Notes under the pieces: generated by a model
The model's database searches: none
What the model was told of the DNA's origin: nothing
Seen by the model: the letters and a program-made list of their open reading frames with translations, nothing else
NCBI RefSeq assembly: GCF_024763615.1
Contig: NC_077224.1
Location: forward strand, 40,930,712-40,994,711
DNA: 64,000 nucleotides
Reading direction: 5' to 3'
DNA from: Phlebotomus papatasi
Taxonomy: Eukaryota; Arthropoda; Insecta; Diptera; Psychodidae
Part shown: piece after piece, positions 12,095-25,200 of the stretch
Layout of the letters: every line of letters starts with the position of its first letter
Numbering within the stretch: the first letter of the stretch is position 1
Program-made: the position numbers and the translations under genes

Positions 12095-12365
12095 CACAGA
12101 AAAAAATATTTTGCAAAATTGTTCGTAAATGTTTGTGAAATCCTATGGCAGACTTACGAAATGCTCGTGAATCGTATAACCCACAAACAAGTTCGTAAAA
12201 TTTTGTACTTTTTTTCCACAAACATTGTTCGTAAAATGATCAGTTGACGAACATTTTTTGTACTTTTACAAACATTTGTTCGTAAATTTCGTAAACAGAC
12301 AAAAAATGTTCGTAAAATTTTGTCATTTGTTTGTATTTGTATGTAAATTTTTGTTTGTCTGGCAA
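12095..12365. mobile_element. Partial CACA..TTCGTAAA foldback element
   Basis: Begins CACAGAAAAAAATATTTTGC and carries many interspersed GTTCGTAAA / TTTACGAAC words on both strands, like the fuller copy at 37150-37570 and the half copy at 60787-60957. Confidence 0.55.
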
Positions 12366-12842
12366 AAATTTACAATTTTTATAAAAAAATATAATGTTTT
12401 TTGGATTGTTCGAAGTTGGGAAGTCGGGTATTTTTGAATTCGGGCACCTTAAAACATGGTTTCTTTCTACTGTTTTTGAATGGAACACTGTGGTAAAAAT
12501 AAAAGGAACATCGGGAATTTTTTTGAAAGTGTCCATTTTTTGAAGTTTACTTGAGTTTTTGAATTTTTTGAAGTGTTTTACTACATAATACACATAACTT
12601 CTAGGAGTAAAGGGGTCTCGTCGTAAACATCGCTAATTTCTATCTCTTACCGTTTGTTCTATATTTTTGTTCCCAAAATTTGTCATAATCCTTTCAAATT
12701 TTCAATGTAGTAAAATTATGGCTCTGTGAAGAGTAAAACAATTTCATTTCAAAATTCTAAATTTCTCTTTATTTTCAATTCATTTTACACATCATTTTAT
12801 TTAAATATTTCTGACTAGTTTTTCTTCTTCTGTATCTCAAGT

Positions 12843-12849
12843 ACTTACC
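12843..12849 (-). promoter_or_regulatory. Candidate splice donor in the eys 3' UTR
   Basis: On the minus strand the sequence reads TGAG|GTAAGTACTT, a textbook donor about 260 bases past the eys stop. If used it would give a 3' UTR intron or a longer transcript. Transcript data are needed to decide. Confidence 0.25.
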
Positions 12850-12877
12850 TCACAAATGAAAGTGTGAGTCATTCTAT

Positions 12878-12883
12878 TTTATT
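12878..12883 (-). terminator. Candidate poly(A) signal of the eys-like gene
   Basis: AATAAA on the minus strand (TTTATT on plus) about 226 bases downstream of the stop at 13109. Another AATAAA lies near 12800. The region 12884-13108 would be the 3' UTR. Choice between sites is not possible from sequence alone. Confidence 0.4.
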
Positions 12884-13108
12884 TATACACACATTTCTCT
12901 GTCAATTTTAAATGTATTTCGTCTCTAAAATTCCTTATTTCAATTTGTTTTTTATTTGTTTCTCGTGAAATTCCCTATGTAAAAAATGTAATTGTTTTTT
13001 TTTTCTTTACAAAAAAGTCTGTCTAATTTCTGCCTCATTCCATGCAAATTGTATTTTTTTGTCACAATTCATTCACTCTCTCTTTCGCTCACAAAAAACG
13101 GTGTCACA

Positions 13109-13281
13109 TTACGCGAATTCACAGACGCCAATATTTTCTCCGTCGAGATCTGTCAGCTCGATATGGGTTTCCGGTGTGAAATCTGAGGGGCCCACACTGA
13201 TGTCTTGAAGGCATCCACTGAATGATTTCCGGAATTTATTTCCTGTTCGCTTTGCGACAGTTTCGGTGTTAGGAAAGCCAC
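13109..13281 (-). CDS. eys: eys exon m: terminal exon, end of LamG4 and stop
   Basis: Phase 1 entry after a 6.5-kb intron. GGFPNTETVAKRTG joins YIG of exon l. FSGCLQDISVG is the closing LamG motif, then a short acidic tail ends GVCEFA and TAA. The tail cysteine may pair with the GC of the LamG motif, as is usual. No membrane anchor follows. Acceptor CTTTCAAG uses AAG rather than CAG. Confidence 0.88.
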
Positions 13282-16200
13282 CTTGAAAGAGACGTTGATG
13301 AGTTTTGTCAATATCAGTGTAATTTTCAGTTAGGTACTCGTAAGAATTTATTTTATTATTCAATTTCGCACTCGTGCAATACATTTTAATGACGAAGGAT
13401 ATTAAAGGTCTTATTGGTTCTAATAAAAATTGCAGTGAAGAAAAAGATGAAATTTAAGAAAGAAGTGTATTAAAAAATGACTTAAAAGTCAACTTATGTA
13501 TACTTGAATCTTCATCATATAATTTTTGTTTAGTAAAATTTCATAAAATCAAAATTCGCGCCCCTTTCTTTCTAAATGGACTTGCATAAGTGTATCCCAT
13601 TCTTTGGAACACAAAATTGGGCAGAACTAAATTTAATTTGGAGTGATGTTTAAGAGAAGAAGAAGAGTGCGAAAGAGTAGGATAGATGTATGTATGTATG
13701 TATGTATGTATGTATGTATTTTTATTACCAACATGTGCCTTTACATTAGCCCCCCATACCAAGCGTCCGCCGCCGTCTTAGCGTTGACGACCAGCCTCCA
13801 AAGCCAAACGGCGGAAATGCTTTTTCTCAGGCTGTGTAGTCTTTTGTCGTGTTAAACGATCTTTTCTCTGCAGACTGACAAGCAGTACTCACCAGGATGT
13901 GTGGGAAGGGGTGAAGCTGCCAGATATGACACATGGGAAATTCGGCAACGTGGCTAGGGAGCTAGCACGTGATGTTGCCGTGTTGGTTCGAAGAACAATA
14001 AGAAAGTTAAAAGTTGAGAGAAAAAAAAAATTTAAAAAATAACAAAAGTTAGGAAATCAAGACACCAAAGCACATTGGACGATCCAAAGCTACGGTGGAG
14101 TCGGAGACCAATATCAATTTTTATAATCCAGATTACACCGTTCAAGCCCGCTCTTTACAAGTTTGGGGAGAGAAAAGGCTGAAGGCCCAAAAGAGACCCC
14201 GGACAGAAGAGAGCCAGAAAGGCACTCTAGCAAGTAATTTAGCAGATGTCTCCAAGAAAAACTCGAATGTGATATACTACACCGCACTCAGGCACACTCG
14301 CAATAATACTAGGTGTCCCGAACCCCATCGACAAAATAAAAGTATAATCAAAATTGGACATCAGTCGCGTCTTTCGGAGAAATAATTGCTCCAAAGATGA
14401 GCACATAATTCCTCCGAAAATGTACCCAACGTCAGGTGTGGCAGTCTAAAGGAAATTGGAAGGGCGTTAAAGAGAGTGGGAGCCATGTAGGACAGACTTC
14501 TTCTAAAGAGTTCGCATCTAGGACGAGGCACAGATACCTGTAGGCCATTTCTGTCACCATGACTTCTTTGTGAAGACAAATACCCACCCCTCATGAAAAA
14601 AGTCCGCAGCGTCTTATATTTATATAAATAGGCCAAAGGAAACATGCCAAGCAGATAAAAATCCCTCCAAAGCGAGTCATGCTTTTTTTTATGAAGGATC
14701 GCTCGCAGCATAAACCTCTGCGCCCTCACAGCAGGTGCCAGTGCAAGCCGACCGGAAGATCCCCAAGCAGATAGCCCATATCTCAGACGAGATTCAACAC
14801 AAGCGAAATACATGCTGCGCATGACAATAAGTGGGCAAAGATGCCCAATTCTGTAGGCACAGCTCACCAGAGGCCTAAGAGTGTCTGACAGACACCGAAC
14901 ATGAGATTTCCAATCCAACTTATAGTCAACAACAACCCCCAGATACTTATATTCATTAACATAGGGAATATTGACACAAGAAGCGCTACAGTTGACACCA
15001 CCACACAAGGGCGAATGACTCATAATTCCAGAATTAGGATTGCCATCGTTACTTCCATGAAGAAAACGGATTGCCCGTGATTTGATACTCAATGTCATCG
15101 AATTCAGTATAAGGAACTGTCTCGTCAAATTCAGATCATGCATCAGATGAGCATCCACACTCTCCTAGTCATTAAAGATATATGGAGATCTTTTAAGAAA
15201 GAAAGGGATGAGAATTTTGACTTCATGAAATTTTCCCGGACTAAAAAGTGTGCCGAACCCAACAAAGAATTATAATCAGATATGTGAAATGAAGTATTAG
15301 ACTTCTTTTCTAGACTAATCAAAAGTCATAAATTTTGCAATAATAACCGGAACATTTGAAAATTAATTTAGTAATGGAAGTAGGATAGTTTCAGGCGTTA
15401 ATTTCTTGTTCTAATTTAGCAAATTTTATTTATAAAAATAATAACATTACGTTGAGAAAGATTTTTTTAAGAATGTTCAGAAAATCCAAATTTGACCAAT
15501 TAAATACAAATAAAATTGGTCAGCGATTACTCTGAAACACGACTTAGAGTAGGAAAATTTATAAAATAAAAATTCACATCCCTTTCTATTCCAGTTTTAA
15601 ACACTTTCTTTTCTCTTGAGCGTCACAGCAAATTCAATTTACTTCGAACTAATTTTGAATGTGATAGAGAACTAGCTAATAGGCAAAACGTTTGAGAAAG
15701 AAAACAGTTTGAATTTTGGTTTCATTAAATTTTCCTGATTGGAAAGGTGTTTCAGAGATGAAAAATTAGGTTAGGTCAGTATTACAATTGTTTTGGACAG
15801 TAAAATTGTAAATTTTGCAAATAATATTTCAAATTGATATGTTATGGCGCTAGCATGCCTTTTCAATTGAGTGAAATTCAATCGATTGAAATTTTACTTC
15901 TTAATCTTTCAAACTAAAATAAGATATATTTGTCTTTTTTTGTCAAATGAAAATTTGAATTTCACTTTCATTTTCATTTTCAATTTCAATTTTCATTTGA
16001 CAGAAAAGGACAGCTATATATGATTTTAGTTTGAAAGAGTAAGAGGTAGAATTTCAATCGATTGAATTTCACTCAATTGAAAAGGTGTGCCAGCGCCATT
16101 CTTAATCATTAATATTAATCAATTAATTATGAGCCTTTGAAATTGAATTTGAAGAGTTATGGCTCCAGTCTACGTTTTAGAATAGAAAAATTCATATCGA

Positions 16201-19200
16201 AATTCACATCCCTTTCTTTCTCAAACGTTTCGTACTTGTCTATTCTACTCTTTCATCCTCTTCTTCTTTGTTTGAACGTCTTAACAAATTCAATTCAGTT
16301 AAGTATAATTTTAAGTTAGAAATAATTATATAGATATGGAAAATGTTTTGCGGAAAAGAGGCACGCGAATTCTGATTTTGTGAAATTTTTGATTGAACAT
16401 TTTAAATCATGAAAATTTCATGAAATCAAAATTTACATCATTTTTATTCTGAAACTTTTAGCATATGTGCATCCCACTTTTTGCGCTGTTTTTTCTTTTG
16501 GACATTACAACAAATTGTATTTTATTTCAATTCAACTTAAATACCAAAAAATGGGATAGACTATCCAAACATTTGGGAAAGGAAATAATGTGACTTTTGT
16601 TTTCATGACATTTTCCTGATCTAAAAGGTGTATCTAAGGTATAAATGAATCAAATTTGGTCAGTAATGACTTCAGCACATTTTTCAGATCAGGAAAATTT
16701 CATAAAGTCAAAATTCACATCCCTTTCTTTATTAAAGCTTTTTATAAGTCTATCCTATTCTTTTTCACTCTTCTTCTTCTTCTTTTGAACATCACATCAA
16801 ATTAAATTTCGTTTATCCAAATTTTATGTTCCAAAGAATAGGAATCACTTATGCAAATCTTTTGAGAAAGAAAGGGAGATGAATTTTGATTTCAGGATAT
16901 TATACTGAGCTCAAGGTGTGCCGAAGACATAATAACTAATAACTAAATAGTTTTTTATCTGAATTTCAATTTGAGCGATCGGTTGCAGATCGGTAAAAAA
17001 AATATCTAAACTGTAGTGGAAAACTTTGCAAAATTCTTAAACTCTTGAGAGTGATGCCTTTTCCCTATATGTTGGACTTTTAGATAACTTTATTAATAAT
17101 GAAAAATGATGAGAAAATTGCTTTTGAGGTATGGTATCAGTGGCGTATCTAGACACTTATGCGGAGGGTGCGGTTGTACGCGAAGGCGCCCTTACCACGG
17201 TAAAAATTGTTCCAGCGGGGGGTTTAACTGTTTATCAGTATCATTGACTACTATATTCCTTGAAAAATTTAACTTTTAATTTTGAGTTTAACAGGTTTAA
17301 TTTTGAAAATGCAGTGAAATTTTAATTATTTTTAATAAAAGTTAGACGCAAAAGTGGAAGCTCTCCTTTTCAAGGAATGTAGTACTCAATATTGATCAAC
17401 AGTAAAAAAACAAAATTTTGAAGAATAGTATTTTGATTAAGATTATTTTGAAAACATGTACAGTTTAATGCCCAACGCACAATAACTTTTGTTTTGTAAA
17501 CATGTTTTTGACATTTCAATGAGAGTGAATGAAACAGAAATCTAGTTATCTCGTTTTCTCTCATAGGAAATTTTGAAAACATATTTACAAACAAAAGTTA
17601 TTGTGCGTTGGGCATAAGCATGAAATGGTTAAGGTTGTACTGAAAACATGCACAGCGGTTAGACTTCTTAAAACAGATTGTGCTCGTCAAAATCGGTACA
17701 GCCAAGCACAGCTCAAGAATAAAATGGTTAAAATTGTGCATAAGTCCTACATAGCTCAAACAAAATTGAATCTAAATTTTTAACAGTTTTCTGAATCTTA
17801 ATCGTTTTATTTTTAACAGCTATGCTCGTTTTCAGCACAATATAAACCGTTTTATGCTTGAGCTATGCAGATTTCATGCATAATATTTGAGAAGTACCAG
17901 TTTTATACACAATCTTAACCATCATCATACTTGAGCTGTGTGTATTTTCAGCATAATTTTAATTTAATATTTTGAAGTATGTTTTTATTTCAACTTGAAA
18001 TTTTGAAAGAATATAAGGACAAAATGCGTTTTAGGAGCCAAGAAGAGCGCCAAGAAAGCTCTGCAAGAAATTAGGCGCCCCCAAAAAGCACCTGAAGGAA
18101 TTTAAAGTGTCGTTTTTTATTTCAACACTAAATCTTGCAAAAATATTCGAGCAAAATGCTTTTTGAGTTTTATGGGCGCTAAAAAGTCCTTTAGAACAAT
18201 TGGAGACGCCAGGAAGTCAGGGAATTAAAAAAGCTTTTCTTTACTTTAACGCGAACTTTTGATAGATAAGGACAAAATGCATTTTAAACTAGGACCTCAA
18301 AACTAGAGGAGCGCCCTAGAAAGTCTCGTGAAGAAATTAAAAGTTTTTTATTTATTTCAACGCGAAATTTTGCAGAATTAGGGTATATTAAGCTAATTCA
18401 AAACCTGTTCCAAACGGAAATTTTTCGCTATTCCAAATGGAAACGTCATTGTTTTCTTGATAAATACAGTACTAAATTATTATATTTATATATTTTCTAT
18501 ACCACAATTTCATTATTTAGTTAATTTTGCTCCAAATAGAGCGAAAATCCATTCATATTCACAAATTTTAATTTCTTAATTTCTCAGAAAAATTAATAGT
18601 GTACCTTTTCACCATTGAATTTTTCATCGATCGACCATGTTTTCCAACGAAAAATACAATGAGGTGACTATTGATTATTCGTTTTGTTTAACATTAAATG
18701 TCACATTTCTGGCTAATTTTATTTAAATTAAATGCTAATATTTATTGTTAATGGTACGTGAAGTCTTCAAATGAAATAATTACCTATTTCGTGAACAAAA
18801 AAGGTTTTTCTGAAGTGTCTGCAAATGCTTCAATAGGAAACCCCGGAAATATGATTTTTTTGGAGAGATTTTCTTATTGTTTCAGATGGGAAAGGAGAAA
18901 AACCAGGAATAAGAACAAATCCTGCTCTCAATAGCAACTCAACAAAGTTTTGGAAGCCTTTCGTTGCGGTTTCACTTACGCTGTTTGTCTCCAATTAGAA
19001 AATTTCCCTTGTCTCCATTTGGATTAATTTGCTTCCAATAGAAGCATTTCACACTTGTGCATTTTTCTTGTATTTAAGAAGTTTTCAAATTATATCTAAA
19101 GAATTTTCACTAAACAGTAACATTCTAGAAGAGTCAAGGAGCAAATTTATGTAATGCTCTTCAGAAAAAATATGAACTTAATGTGTTGAATCTTCTGTCA

Positions 19201-22200
19201 AAGTTAAAGCGTCTGGAAATGGTTTTGAATTAGGACATTTACCCTATAAGGACAAAAGGCATTGTAAAAACTAGAGGGGCACTCCAGAAAGACTCGGAGT
19301 CTATTTTATTAAAATCTTTTTTACTTCAACATGGAAAGAATAAAGGGTCAGGGTTTAGTTCTCTAAAAAAGGAACATCGGCGCTCCTGGAGGGTCGCGCC
19401 CTGGGCGGGCCGCTCCTCCTGCACCCCCTTAGGTACGCTACTGTATGGTATATAATTCAAATCACGCAAAACTATGATACCTTTCCATCCCATTTTTTAA
19501 AGTTACTTTTTAAAGATAGTAAAAAGACCCATTTTAGTGCAATGTCTAAATAGTTTCAAATTAATTTAAAAGGCATAAAAGTTGATGAGTATACTTATAT
19601 TCTAATGGACTATTATTCACATGTAATTAAATATTTAATACTTTAAAATATTTTAGTACCATAAAGTTTTTCAGTTGACTAACGCATTGAATGCTTTCAA
19701 GCTTTAAGCTCTAGTCAATCATAAAACACGATGTCACTTAAATATTTTATAGAATATTATAACTATTTTATTACACGTGGAAAATTCTTCCTTTTGCAAT
19801 TAAACTCACCTATATAGAAAGTGTCCTGTAGGGTAATACTGTGGGCTTCTCTTGAGGAATTGAAGTTGCCCCTCTGATGCTTTTCATCTGAAAAGATGCG
19901 TCTGCCATCGAGAGACATTTGCAGATCCTCATCGTCAGAACTAAGTAGGAGATTGTGCCAGGCGCCATCAGAAATGTAGCCTCCTGTTGCAATATCAACA
20001 GTTCCATTGACTGCATCCAAGGCACTACTGGCTACTCTCAAGTGGCCCCTCTCAAGTCCCACGCCGAAGAACTTCCCACCTGATGCATCACTCCACAGCA
20101 GGAGGCCACTCTGGTGCGTAGTGGAGAAGTTCAGGGATATCTCAATCCCTTCGGGCGAACGCACGAACAGCACAGGTCCGTTGCGTTTTCCCTTAACGGG
20201 AATCCTTTGGGGCGGGACTACCAAATAACTGTTGCCATTGAAGCTGGGTGTGGAATATTTACTGGTGGCTATTTCACAAAAGAATCCTCCCCAGCCATTT
20301 GGGCAGCTGCATTCGCCATTTCTTTGGCATTTACCGCGGTTCTTACAGGAGATTACATGGCAGGATTCAGGAATCTCACAGCGATCTCCCTTGGCATTTT
20401 CAGGACACTTGCAGTGAGGCTGAAGTTTCTCGTCCAGCCAACAATGTCCGCCCAAATCACATGAATCTCCACCACAGGCTGTTCCATCACAATCCTGTAC
20501 ATTTCTTGATTCTGGAGAAATTTACAGAAGTGTTAGCTATTCTTCTAAAAAAATCAAGATACAGATAAATTTACCTAAAATGTTAGTTTCATTGAGAACA
20601 ATCCTCGATCCGGAGACAGAGAGTTGTCGGATGCATCCTCTAAATGGCACAGGAAACCCCGAAATGGAATTGTACGGTAGATGCGATAGATCTGGTAGTC
20701 CTCCGAGGTAAATCTTCGTTTCTCGCCGTATGAAAATTCCATTGGAGTCAGAAGAAGCACTCGTGGCACTTCCTTCCACCCACAGACTCAGTCTCTTCCC
20801 ACTTTGAGCAAAACGTACTTTATGCCATTCTCCAATGGCCAGCATCCTGGAACTTCTGACCACACTCACATGGTGCTTCTGACTAGACACACGGAATTCC
20901 ACAACGCCTCCCTGAAGTGACAAACTCACGAATCCCAGTGAACTGTCCAGTTCATTCTCATGGGCTCCAAAGAACACCAACAGACCTCGTTCTGAGAGTG
21001 GTCGCACCTGAAACTCAATGGAATACTGTTGGATGCTCAAATGAGCTACATTCCCAGGAGATGTGAGCATCATGAGGGGCTTCTGAGGCATCTGTGGGCG
21101 TTCCACCTCATTGATGAATCTCATGCGGATGGGATTCAATTGTCGAGTAAATTTGAAGGCTCTAGGACGAGTGAAAAGCCCTGTAGAGCCATTCATGTGG
21201 GGTTTCTCAACCCTTAGAGCATCTGATGCAATTTCATTGTCCTCTTGGGAGTCCTCTTCTGGGGAAGTTGGCCAAGCTATTGCCACATATGAACGTCTTC
21301 CCGTGAGCGAAACATCGCTTAGTGACTTGATAACTGAATAGAAAGAAATAGCAAAGTAGTTGAAATGTATTGAAGTAAAGTGCAAATGTTAGTAAAAGAT
21401 TAAGGGGTCTTTAACACTGAGATCATAAATTTATCAATTTAGCTTCAATAATAAAACGAAATCTTCAAACTATTAAAATTTAATTAAGTTAACTTTATTA
21501 ATTAAACGAACAAAAATGTTTCTTTCAAATATTTTGGTCCCATCGCGATTTTTCAATAAATTAAAATATTTTATACCATTAAATCTTAGTTCAGATCCTC
21601 AATAAAATCATCATAAACTTTAATATTGTCTGATTTGGCTCATACATAAAGTGTGTCTTGCAATTTCAAGTTTAGGATCATAGGCTATAAAATTTTTCAG
21701 TCCGGTCTTTTAAGCATAATAACTACAAACTTTTTCATACAATGCAAGTTCGTAAAATCAGAATGGATCTGGATGATATTTTATTGCGTTTAAATCTCAT
21801 TTTATACTTATATTAAAAGGAGCAAAACTTAGTTTCTGACTTAAGAGAAGGTGAGGCAGTTTCAAAAAACTGAAGTTTTTCAGATATAATTCAGCTCAGT
21901 TTCACTTAGTTTCTTTTGGGTATTAGCTATTTGAAAATATTACGTACTTCTTATTATTAATATCGCAAAATTTTATATTTTCGAAAGCAATGCATGTCTG
22001 AAATTACCCCATGTTGCCTTACCTTACTTAAACTATGAGGAAATGAAATTTAAAAACTGGGGAAAAAGTCACAAAACGTATATTATATTTTTTTTACAAG
22101 CTACTCGAGCACTTCAAAAATTTCTAATTAGCGCAGTTTTATAGGAAATTTACGGCTCTACAACTCTGTGAAAGTAATTTTCCTCTATTTTGTAAGGAAA

Positions 22201-25200
22201 TACGTTTATCGAGCCAATTTTTAAAAGGTAATTTTGTGACTATACTCAAAAATGCTGAGGCAAATAGTACCAGACATTGGGTATTATCACATTTTGATTC
22301 ACTTCACTACGGACTTCTGTAAATTTGAAAAAATACCTAGAGGACATATTTTCATAGAAAATTTATTCATGTACACATTTGTAAAACACCGTTTTCTCTG
22401 CGAAACAAGTGAGAAAACGAGAAAAGCGCTTTTCAATCTATTTTAGAAAAAAACACACAAAAGACTGCAAATCGTTTGACCAATGCAAACAACAAGCAGC
22501 GAGACATGATAATGGCGTTTCTTTTCGCCGTGAGACATCAGAAATTGCTTCGCTTTTTTGTTACTTTTTACCCCAAATGACCATTTTTAATAAAAGGATT
22601 TCTGGAGAAAAGAACTTTTGTGAAATTATAAAATATATAAAAATTATAAAATATAGATAGCGGATTCGTATTCAAAAAATCCAAATTATTTAGAAAATAT
22701 TCACCAGTGCATCAATTTTGGAAAATAAGTAGGTAATAATTGTTATCTTCTGCAAGGAAAATATTTCAAAAATAGGGCTAAAAATTTCGATATTTTTTAT
22801 TTTCTGAATTCCTTGTTCGAATTCTAAGAAACATACGACATTGAAGAAGGTCTATGGAGGCTATCTATAGAAAAAAATTTCAGCCGCTATCTTTTTTACC
22901 CTGGAAGATATTGAATTTTGAATTTTTCGATTTGTGACTTTTTGCCCCATTCTTCCCTATTTTATTCAATCGACGATCTCTTGTCTCGTTTTACATTAAA
23001 AAAAATCCTATATATTTTTTTAAATTGTATGTCTTACTGAAAACTTTCCGACAGCATTTAAAAAAAATAACCTCTACAGGGTGAGTCAATTGAACTGCAA
23101 CTAAATTTGGATAGCTATAACTTTGAAACCGTTCAGGACAGAATGCTAAAATTTTGCATGAAGTTATTTTATTGGTCACAAGCCAACAAATGCATTTATG
23201 AAATTTTTTTGTGATATTTTTTATCAGTAAAGACACTCAAATATGATGGCGCGATTGCTCTATATTTGACCGGAAGGGTTCCAATGGTTATATTTAGGTC
23301 CCTTCAAAACCTGAATGTGATTAAATTTTTTGAGTTTTGAAATATAACTCGATACAGGAATACTGCCAGCATTTTAAAACTCTATGGTAGATGTCGAAAA
23401 AAAATTGCATCATTATCAACCAACGTCCTTAACTCTTTCGCGTCATTAGGGTCATATATGACCCGGGGAAAAAACAATTTTTTTTTTGACTATTTAAATA
23501 AATTGAAATCTATCGGTTTGTGCAAGACATCATAATAGAAGGATGTAAGATTCTTGGCTAATTTTCTCAAGACTCCAGATATTCAGGAAAAAAAAATATT
23601 TGAGATCAAAAATCACTAATTTCGAACTTTGTGAAATGACTTTTCTTTTTCAAATTTTTTTTATATTAATTTATTTTTTTCAGCAAAAAGTTCTTTAGAA
23701 ACACAAAATAGAATATCCCAAGATTGTATATTGCATATTTTGATATAATAAACTACTCTCAATTTTCCAGATAAGCGTGTAGAATTTTCCGGGTCATATA
23801 TGACCCTATTGTCCCCAAGGGTAACAGTATTTTCGTCCCAAACTTATAGCGAAATGTAATTGGGACATTGTTTTTCTTTATGAAATGCAGGTGGGACATC
23901 TTGCTCCTGGACATTTCACCTTATATCTGATGAATTATAACATATTTTGCAATATTTTAGAGTATTCTGTAAGCGTCTCATATTGTGCAATTGTATTGTG
24001 TGTGAATAAATATGTGGATAAGTTTATTTTTGCCAAATACCACTCAAAATATTGTGACAGTGACTGTTCAAGGGATTACCAGGAAGATTCCTTGAACACC
24101 AGGAGTACAGTGTTCATCAAGACAATCCAGTTTGCCATAGTTTTGGCCAAATTAATAACTTCAAGCAAAAAAAAATTCTTAAAAAGCCCGTGATATAGAT
24201 TTTGAAAATGGTATGTACAATTCCCTTGAGGACAATAGGGTCATATATGACCCGGAGTTTTTCCGAGTTTTCACTCAATGGAAAATTTTTTCCTCTCAGA
24301 ACTATTATACTTGATCATAAAGAATGAGGAAAAACTCAATTGTACATGAATTCATCTGATGAATAAAAGTGGGACGCGAAAGAGTTAAGCCGAAGAAGCG
24401 AATTGAACGAAATCCGCGTCATAGCTGTAGACAAACGGTCCCTGAGACGCACATATCGCAAATAACCATGAGACAAATACATTTGAAAAGGACCTCTATA
24501 TGAAGCCTTAAAAATTCCAAAAAGCATAGGATTTTATCGATGTTAAAAATAAAGTTATGCTCGATTGTGTGAATGAATTGTTTCTCATGGCCGTTAGAGG
24601 CCAATTGCCGAAGATCAGCATCTCTGATGGGCAAAATTATCCAATTGAGGAATCCATGAACAAATATAATGGTTGTGTTGTGTCTACCTAAGGGAGAGGT
24701 CATACTATAATTTCAACATTTGAACGTCCACCGGAAGTGAAGGACCATCACTTTTTATGTTATGGACTTCTGCGATGTCAAATTATTGTTTTCCTTTGGT
24801 ATTTTTGGACTATGGGGTCAAATGAATATCAATGTGTATCGGGAAATTATCCTGGAAGAAGCTCTGAAGCCGTGACTAGACAAAACGGTTAGAAATACTG
24901 AAGATTCCAATAAGCCTCGGAACCATTAGGGGAACGTACTCTCCCTTCGAATAATGTGCTTCATGCTTTCGAATAATGTGAAATTTCTTTTAGTTTTTCT
25001 AAGAGACTTACACATTTCTATTAAACATTAGTTGTTATCAATTGTTCATAATTCCGTGATAATTTAGTTTAGATCTCTTAAGCTGTCTACACATTATGAG
25101 CATTTTTTAAAAAAAATTCTTTAAAAAATTTTTTAAAAAATTTTTTTAAAAAAACTGTTTTTTAAAAAAATTTTTTAAAAAAAATGCCTCCACACTAGAC

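Larger units (their letters stand above)
118..12877. other. Non-coding stretch between two convergent genes
   Basis: I found no convincing exon here. Open frames are short, AT-rich and lack domain signals. The content is A-rich tracts, inverted-repeat transposons (listed separately) and unassigned AT-rich DNA. Part of it may be the intron and long 3' UTR of the left-edge gene. A possible poly(A) signal AATAAA followed by a GT-rich stretch lies near 10190. Confidence 0.6.
13541..16930. repeat. Array of alternating inverted repeats with CACATCCCTTTCTTTCTC core
   Basis: A unit reading TTTCATGAAATCAAAATTCA, then CATCCCTTTCTTTCTC, then CTTCTTCTTTGAACATCACA recurs in both orientations: forward near 13545, 15565, 16195, 16430, 16690; reversed near 15170, 15680, 16560, 16850. 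Copies alternate, so neighbours form hairpins. The non-LTR element at 13682-15165 sits inside one unit. Origin unknown. Confidence 0.6.
17138..19443. mobile_element. hAT-type non-autonomous element, 2.3 kb
   Basis: Ends CAGTGGCGTATCTAG and complement CAGTAGCGTACCTAAG are typical hAT termini. The flanks carry a perfect 8-bp target duplication TATGGTAT at 17130-17137 and 19444-19451. No transposase is present. The inside is made of degenerate units of about 115 bp containing AAGGACAAAATGC and GAGCGCC, and hosts later insertions at 17226, 17469 and 18379. Confidence 0.92.

Noticed and set aside
19810..21341. Plus-strand open frames over the eys exons (for example 20114-20464, 21111-21341)
   Set aside because: They are antisense shadows of strongly supported minus-strand LamG/EGF exons and have no domain signal of their own.
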